Below, piece after piece: positions 1-9,000 of a stretch of 64,000 nucleotides of DNA. The notes below the pieces were generated by a model. It did not search any database. It was given only the letters and a program-made list of their open reading frames with translations, and had not been told where the DNA came from. The stretch comes from Bradyrhizobium sp. CB1650 (GTDB taxonomy: Bacteria > Pseudomonadota > Alphaproteobacteria > Rhizobiales > Xanthobacteraceae), in the NCBI RefSeq assembly GCF_029761915.1, contig NZ_CP121695.1, forward strand, positions 806,001 to 870,000, given 5' to 3'. The translations under genes were made by a program, and so were the position numbers. How positions within the stretch are numbered: position 1 is the stretch's first letter; each line of letters starts with the position of its first letter.

Positions 1-1
1 G

Positions 2-3000
2 GGCCAGACCAAGGTCGACACCTTCACCGTCACCTCGCTCGACGGCACCACCAAGCAGGTTTCCTTCACGATCCACGGCGTCAACGACGCCGCCGTCATC
101 GGCACCCCGACCGTCGCCGACGTCACCTCCGATCCGACGAAGACGACGCTGACCGCCGCCGGATCGATCTCGATCTCCGACGCCGACCAGAACCAGTCCG
201 CGTTCAAGACCGGCGTGATCTCGGCCGCGGGAGATTCGGGACACCTCGTGCTGGCCGCCGACGGAACCTACACCTATTCGGTCGCCGAAAGCGTCGCGCT
301 AGGGCTCGGAGTCGGCCAGGCCAAGGTCGATACCTTCACGGTGACATCGCTCGACGGCACCACCAAGCAGGTCTCCTTCACCATCCACGGACCCAGCGCC
401 AACCATCCGGCCGTGATCGGAGATCCGACGGTCAGCGACGTGACGGAAGGCGCCCATGTCGATGCCGCCGGCAATCTGACCGCCGCCGGCTCGATTCCGA
501 TCTCAGACCCCGACGCCGGCCAAGCCGCGTTCAAGACCTCGGTCGCGGCGGCCGCGAGCGACCTGGGCTCACTGTCGCTCCAGGCCGACGGCAACTACGT
601 CTACTCGGTGGCGGATTCCGCCGTGCAGTATCTCGGGGCCGGCCAGACCAAGGTCGACACCTTCACGGCGACCTCGGCCGACGGCACCACCAAGCAGGTC
701 TCCTTCACCATCCACGGCGTCGACGATGCGCCGACCGCGCCGGTCGACGTCGACGGGGCGGCCAATGCGGTGTCCGAAGGCGCTGCGGCGGGGACGGCCG
801 TCGGGATCACGGCGTCCGCCACCGATGTCGACGGCCCGTCGGTGACCTACTCGCTGACCACCGACACTTCGGGCGGCGGCTTCATGATCGACGCGAAGAC
901 CGGCGTCGTCACCGTCGCGGACCCCACGAAGCTGGACTTTGAGAGCTCGGGCGGCAGCTACGGCCTCGTCGTGCAGGCGAGCGACGGCACCCTGACGAGT
1001 TCGCGTGCATTCACCGTCGTCGTCAAGGACGTCGCGCCGTCGACACCGGTCGACGCGGATGTCTCCCCCAACCAGGTCGCCGAGAACGCGGCCGCCGGCA
1101 CCTATGCCGGCGTCACCGCACATTCCACGGACGTCAATAGCCCCTCCGTGGTCTACTCGCTGATCGGCGACACGTCCGGTGGCGGCTTCACCATCGACGC
1201 GGCGACCGGCGTCGTCATCGTCGCGGATCCGAGCAAGATCGTCTACGACACCGCTCACCCGAGCTTCGACGTCGTCGTCGACGCCAGCGACGGCACGTTG
1301 CATGCGCAGCAGAGCTTCACCATCGGCGTCGTCGAGGTCAACAAGCCTCCGGTCCTGACGGCCATCTCGCCCATCAACCCCGACTTCGCGCAGAACGGCG
1401 CGCCGGTCGCCCTGTTTTCGGGCGCGGATGTCTCGCCGGTCGAGAGCGACCAGACCTTGACCGTCCTGAAGCTGCTGGTCGGCGGCGTGGTAGACGGCAC
1501 CCAGGAAAGCCTGACCGTCGACGGAACGGTGGTCTACCTCAGCGACGGCAACGTCCAGACCACGGCCGACAATGGCATGACCGTGTCCGTGGCCAAGGTC
1601 GGCTTCGGTGGACAGCTGGCGGTCTCGATCCTCAAGACGGACGGGGTGTCGGCCTCGACCATGGATTCCGTCATCGACGGCCTGCGGTACGAGGCGGACG
1701 GCAATCCGACGACCCACGACGTGACCGTGCAGATCCTCGAACTGCAGGACAGCGGCGGCCAGGCCTACGGCGGCAGCAACACCTTGGATCCGTTCCCGCG
1801 TCCGTCGTCGACCATTCACGTGATCCACAACACCCCGCCGACGGCGAACGACGATGCGGTCTCGGCGACCGAAGCCGGAGGCGTCAACAACACCGTTCCC
1901 GGCCACGCCCCCTCCGGCAACGTGATACTCGGCACCGGAGACGCCGGCGCGGTCCAGGATACCGACGCGCAGGATCCGTCGTCCGCGCTGACCGTGGTCG
2001 CGGTCCATACCGGCGCGGAAGGCGCCTCGACGGGCACCGGCACGGTGGGCCATGACCTGATCGGGCTCCACGGCACGCTGCACCTCGACGCCGACGGCTC
2101 CTACACCTACACGGTCAACCAGTATGATGCGCAGGTCCAGGCGCTGCATACGGCGGCGGATACGATCACCGACCAGTTCAACTACACGATCCAGGACACC
2201 GGTGGCCTGCAGGACGCCGCCACCGTCACCTTCACCATCCACGGCGCCGACGACCTGCCCAAGGCCAACGCCGACACGGGCGTCATGACCGAGGACGACG
2301 CGCCGACCTCGTTCAACGTCATCGCCAACGACGCCCAGGACCCGGACTCGACGGCGACCAACGCCATCACGGTCGCAGGTGGCGTCGTCGTCACGGGGCC
2401 GGCCGGCGAGACCTTCGCCGACACCGACGTCTCGGTGACCGTCGTCAGCAACCAACTGCAGGTCGCGCTGAACCAGGCCGCCTTTCAGCAGCTCGGAGCC
2501 GGCGAACACGCCACCGTGGTCGTGCCCTATACGCTGACGGGAGACGCCGGCGAGACCTCTTCGACCAATCTCGTGGTCACCGTCACGGGCGTGCAGGACG
2601 CCCCGACCCTGACGACGGCCGACGCCACCGGAGCCGACGACGCAGCCGCGATCCCGCTGTCGATCCATGTCGCGGCGGTGGACGGCAGCGGTTCGCTCGG
2701 ACCGGTGATCATCACCGGCGTGCCCTCCGGTTATGCGCTCAATAACGGCGCCACTCAGTTCGACGGCTACTGGAGCGTCGATCCGGCCAAGCTCGCCGGC
2801 CTCGCCCTGATTCCGCAGGCGGACGCCAAGGCCGGGACCATCGAGCTCACCGTGACCGCCTCGTCGATCGAGAACGGCAATCAGGCGCAATCGACGGCGC
2901 ATCTCGAGGTCGTCGTGAGTCCCGCCGCGGACGAGCACGCGGGCCGCATCATCGACGGCTACATCGCCGGCGCCACCGTGTTCGCAGACGCCAACGGCGA

Positions 3001-6000
3001 CGGCATCCTGGACAACAACGAGGTCCACACCACGACCGCGGCCGACGGCAGCTTCACCCTGCACGGGGGCAGCGGGCCGCTGGTGATGACCGGGGGCATC
3101 GACATCTCGACGGGACTGGCTTTCAAGGGGACGTTGTCCGCGCCCGAAGGCTCGACCGTGGTGACGCCGCTGACGACGCTGGTCCAGGCGCTGGTTTCCG
3201 GCGGAGCGACCGTCGCCGACGCGACGACCCAGGTGGCGCAGGCCTTCAGCATCGACACGACCAAGATCGACCTCACGACCTACGATCCGGTGCCGTCCGC
3301 GGTGACCGGCGATGCCGCTGCCACGGCGGTGCTCTCGGCCGCCGTCCAGGTGCAGAGCACGGTCGCGCAGCTGACCGCGGCCGGCGTGTCGTCGGGCGCG
3401 GCGGTCGGCGCTATCGCCGGCGCGGTCTCAACGGCGCCCGCGACGGGCATCGACCTGACCGATCATGACACGGTCCAGACCATCGTTGGCGCTACCGGCC
3501 TGACCGGCACGGCCGCGGACATCGTCGCCCAGACGGTCCAGGTCTCGAACACGACGATCCAGTCGGCGAGCGACGTCACGACCATCGCCCAAGCCGCCGT
3601 GGTGGCGCAGGGCGGCGCGGCGACGGCGATCGCCGACGCGGCCTCGACCGGCTTTTCCGATACGACCGCGCTGCAGCAGACCTACGCCGATCAGTCCTAC
3701 GTCCAGCAACAGGCCGCCCAAGCCACCGTGGGGGCGGTCGGCGGCGCCGTGCTCGGAACGCTCGGCAACGACGTGCTGACGGGCACGGCGGGAGCCGATT
3801 CCATCGACGGGCTCGACGGCAACGACCATATCAGCGGCGGCGACGGCAACGACGTCCTGTTCGGCAGCGCCGGCAACGACGTGCTCGACGGCGGCGCGGG
3901 CAACGACGTGCTCGACGGCGGGACCGGATACGACGTGGCGACCTACGCCGCGGCGACCGCCGGCATCTCGCTCGACCTCGCCGCCGGCACCGTGACCGGC
4001 GACGCCTCGGTCGGCAGCGACACGCTCCGGTCGATCGAGGTAGTGCAAGGCTCGAACTTCGCCGACGTCCTGACCGCGACCGGGTTCGGCCTCCACAGCG
4101 CCAACGCGGGCAGCCCCTCTCTGCAGGGGCCGACCAACAACACGCTGGAAGGCATGGGCGGCGACGACGTCATCACCGGCAGCGGACGGACCACAGTGTC
4201 CTACTTCCACGCCTCCGCCGGCGTCACCGTCAACCTGTCCAGCGGATCGACCAACGGCAGCGCATTCGGAACGGATCCGGGCGACGTCGCCAATGTCGGT
4301 CACGACACGCTGGTCAACGTCAACTGGGTGCGCGGCTCGGAGTTCGCCGACATCCTGAACGGCGGGGTCGGCAACGACGTCTTCATCGGCGGCGGCGGTA
4401 ACGACCAGATCAACGGCGGCGCCGGCTTCGATCTCGTCACCTACGCGCCAACGCTCTTCGACACCGCGACTTCCGGCATCTCTGTCGCCATGGCGGCCGG
4501 CACCGTGACCGGCGACGCCTCGCTCGGCACCGACACGCTGCGCTCGATCGAATCCGTGCGCGGCACCAACTTCGCCGACCATTACGATGCGACCGGCTAC
4601 GGTCTCGGCGGGGCGGCCAACGTCGGCAACAACGGCACCTTCAACGAATTCGAGGGGATGGGCGGCAACGACGTCATCGTCGGCAACGGCAACACGCGGA
4701 TCCTCTACTGGAACGCGGCGGCCGCCGTCACCGTCGACATCGCGGCGGGCACCGCCGACGGCGACGGATCGGTCGGACACGACACCTTCTCGGGCGTGAT
4801 CCAGGTCCGCGGCTCGAGCTTCGACGACACCCTGCTCGGCAGCAACAACGCCGCCGGCACCACCGAGGTGTTCGACGGCTGGACCGGCAACGACTTCATC
4901 GACGGCCGCGGCGGCTTCGACCAGGCCGCCTACAACAGCAACAATCCGCTGACGACCTCCGGCATCTCGGTCGCCATGGCCGCCGGCACCGTGACCGGCG
5001 ATGCCTCGATCGGCACCGACACGATCCGCTCCATCGAGCAGATCTCCGGCACGAACTTCGCCGATACCTACGACGCCACCGGCTTCGGGCTCGCAGGCGC
5101 GGCCAACGTCGGCAATTTCGGCACCTTCAACTCGTTCATCGGCAACGGCGGCAACGACACGATCATCGGCAACGGCAACACCCAGATCCACTACGGCACC
5201 GCCACGTCGGGCGTCACGGTGACCTTCACCGGCGTCGGTTCCGGAACGGCGGACGGCGATGCCTCGGTCGGCCACGACAGCTTCTCCGGCGTCAACAACG
5301 TGATCGGCTCCAACTTCGCGGACACCATCGTCGGCAGCAGCGGCAATGAGAACTTCTCCGGGGGGGCCGGCAACGACCACATCTCGGGTGGCGGCGGCAA
5401 CGACGTCATCAACGGCGGAGCCGGCAACGACATCATCGACGGCGGCACGGGCGGCGACGTCGCGGTCTACACCGGACCCAGGTCGGCCTACACCGTCACG
5501 ACCAACCCGGACGGCTCGGTCCAGGTGCAGGATTCGGTCGCCGGACGCGACGGCACCGATACCCTGACCAACGTCGAGGTGCTGCAGTTCGGCGACCAGG
5601 CGGCGATGGCCACCTCCGGATCGGCCGTTCTGCCGGTGGACATCTCCGGCGTATTCCTCAACGGCAACGTGAAGCTTGTCGGCACCACCGGCGACGACTT
5701 CCTCGCGGCCGACCAGACGATCTTCTCGCATCCGATTGATCTCGGCGCCGGCAACGACACGGTCGAGGTCAAGGGGCAGTTCGTCTCGCTCAATCTCCTC
5801 AACGTCGAGAACGTGACCGGCGATGCGGGCGACAATTTCGTCAGCCTGGCCGTCGACGCCAATGGCCTGAACGTCGATCTCGGCGGCGGGAACGATACGC
5901 TCAGCCTCGCCCTCGGCGTCAACTCGGTCGCGCTCTCGAACGTCGAGAACGTCAATTCGACCGATTTCGGCGGCCCGGCGTTCAACGACACGCTGATGCT

Positions 6001-9000
6001 GCTGAACGACGTCGCGGGCGTCACGGTCAATCTCGGGCAGGGCGTCAATACGCTCGACCTGGCCGCCGGCTCCAACGCCTTCGCCAACCTCTTCAGCGTC
6101 GACAACGTCAACGGCACGGACTCGGCCGACAACCTCACCGTCTCGGGAGGCTTGTTCACGCCCAACAACGACGTGTCCATCGACCTGGGTGCCAGCGACG
6201 ACACGCTCACCATGGGCTCGCAGTTCGCGAGCTTCGCCCTGAGCAACGTCGAACACCTCGTGGCGACCGCTCCGGCCGCCTTCCTGGCGCTCACGAACGA
6301 TCAGAACGGTCTGGACGTCCATGGCGCGGGCGACACCGGCCTCCAGATCGCGAACGGGATCAACGCCCTGTCCCTGAGCGGCGTCACGAACATCGGCACC
6401 GGCGACCTCGTGGGCGGCAATTCGGGGTCGACGGACGACACGCTGACGCTGCTCAACGACGTCTCCGGCCTGACCGTCAATCTTCAGAGCGGCACCAACA
6501 CCCTCAATCTGGCGGCGGGAACCAACTCCATCACCGCCTTCAACGTCCAGCACATCGTGGGCACCGCCTCCGACGACGTCCTGACCATGCTCAACGACGC
6601 CGGCGGCGACACCATCGATCTCGGCGCGGGCAACGACACGCTCAACCTGACCGGCTTCACCGGCGGCGTCTCGGTCGCGAACGTCGAGCACGTCAACGGC
6701 AGCGCCCAGACCGATTTCATCACCGACGCGACCGTCGTCGGCACCACGACCATCACCGGCGGCGGCGGAGCCGACTTCATCACCTTGGGCGCCGCGACGG
6801 GCATCGTCCGCTACACGGACGCGTCCGAATCCTCGGTCGCGACGGGCCTCGATACCGTCACGAACTTCGACGCCACCCATGACGAGATTCTGCTCGACGG
6901 CGTCGCCGGTCTCGCCGGCCAGGTCCACTTCATGGCGTCGGGCACGCTCGACGGATCGGCGGCCGCCCCCAAGGCCGAAGCCATCCTCGCCGACGTCGGC
7001 GGCCAGACCCAGTTGCAGATCGACGTGAACGGCGACGGGACCATCGGCGCGGGCGACATCGTCGTCGTCATGAACGGCCTCGCCGGCGCCCTGAGCGACG
7101 CCAATTTCCAGACCGTCATGCCGAACCACGCCCCGACCGACATCGCGATCTCGAACGCGAGCGTCGTCGAAAACGCTCCGGCCGGCACCGTCGTCGGCGC
7201 GCTGTCCGACGCCGATCCGGACGCGGGCGACACCGCGACCTTCACGCTGACGGACGACGCCGGAGGTCTGTTCGCCATCGCCGGCGGCAACCTCGTGACT
7301 ACGGCTCCACTCGACTACGAGCAGGCGGCCTCCCATCAGGTGACCGTGCAGGTCGCCGACCAGGCGGGCGCGACCTTCAGCAAGACGCTGCAGATCGGCG
7401 TCGTCAACGTCAACGAGGCGCCGACCGACGTCCTGCTTTCGAACGCCGCGGTGACCGAGAACGCCCCCGCGGGAACGGTGGTCGGCACCCTCTCGGCCGT
7501 GGATCCGGACGCGAACGACACCGCGACTTTCACTTTGACGGACAACGCCGGAGGTCTGTTCGCCATCGCCAATGGCCAGCTCGTCACGACCGCTCCGCTC
7601 GACTACGAGCAGGCGCAATCCCATCAGGTCACGGTGCGGGCGACCGATGCCGGCGGCCTCTCGTTCGACAAGACCTTCGTCATCGCCACCACGAACGTCA
7701 ACGAGGCGCCGACGGCCGTGCTGCTGTCCAACTCCTCCGTCGCCGAAAATAGCGTCGCCGGCACCGTCGTCGGAGCGCTGTCGGCGGTCGATCCGGACGC
7801 GAACGACACCGCGACCTTCACGCTGACGAACGACGCCGGAGGTCTGTTCGCCGTCGTCAACGGCAATCTCGTCACGACCGCGCCGCTCGACTACGAGCAG
7901 GCGCAATCCCACCAGGTGACGGTGCGGGCCACCGACGCCGGCGGGCTGTTCCACGAAACGACGTTCACCATCGCGACGACCAACGTCGACGAGGCGCCGA
8001 CCGACATTTCGTTGTCCAACGCCGCCGTTCCGCAGGGCGCGGCGGTCGGCACCGTCGTGGGCGCCCTCTCGGCGGTCGATCCGGATGCGGGAGATCACTC
8101 GACGTTCAGCCTCGTCGACAACGCCGGAGGTCAGTTCGGCGTCGATGCCGGCGGCAACCTCCTCGTCGCCGGTTCGCTGACCGCGGGCGCCGAGCAGATC
8201 GTCGTCAGAGCCACCGACAGCGGCGGCTTGACCTTCGACAAGACCATCGCGATCACCGTCAACTCCGGAGCCCTGGTCGTAGGCACCGCGGGTCCTGACA
8301 CGCTCGTCGGCACGTCCGGCGACGACACGATCCAAGGACTCGCCGGCAACGATCGGCTGCAAGGGCTCGCAGGCAACGACATCCTCGACGGCGGCCAGGG
8401 CTTCGACCGCGCTATCTATACCGACGCCACCTCCGGTATCGTGGTCAACATGGCGGCCGGAACCGTGACCGGCGGCGCCGGGAGCGACACCCTCGTCAAC
8501 ATCGAAGGCGTCGTCGGCAGCAACTTCGCCGACACCTACGACGCCACCGGTTTCGCGGGCGATACCGGAATCGCCGGCACGAACGTCGGCTTCGACGAGT
8601 TCGAGGGCGGCGGCGGCAACGACACCATCATCAGCGCCGTCAACGGCCAGGGCGCTCTGCTGACGAGGATCTCTTACATCGGTGCCGCGGCGGGTGTCAC
8701 CGTGGATCTGTCCCAGGGCACGGCCCACGGCACGGCGGCCGGGGACGTTGCGGGCGTCGGCACCGACACGCTGGTCGGCCACGGCTTCGCCGGCGTGGTC
8801 GGCTCGAACTACGACGACGTCCTGACCGGCAGCAACAACGCCGGCGGGACGGTCGAGATCTTCGCCGGAATGGGAGGCAACGACCTCATCAACGGCGGCG
8901 GCGGCTTCGACCGCGCCGACTATTCGCAGGACCCGACCACGGCGTCCGGCATAACGGTCAACATGGCCGCCGGCAGCGTCACGGGCGACGCAACGGTCGG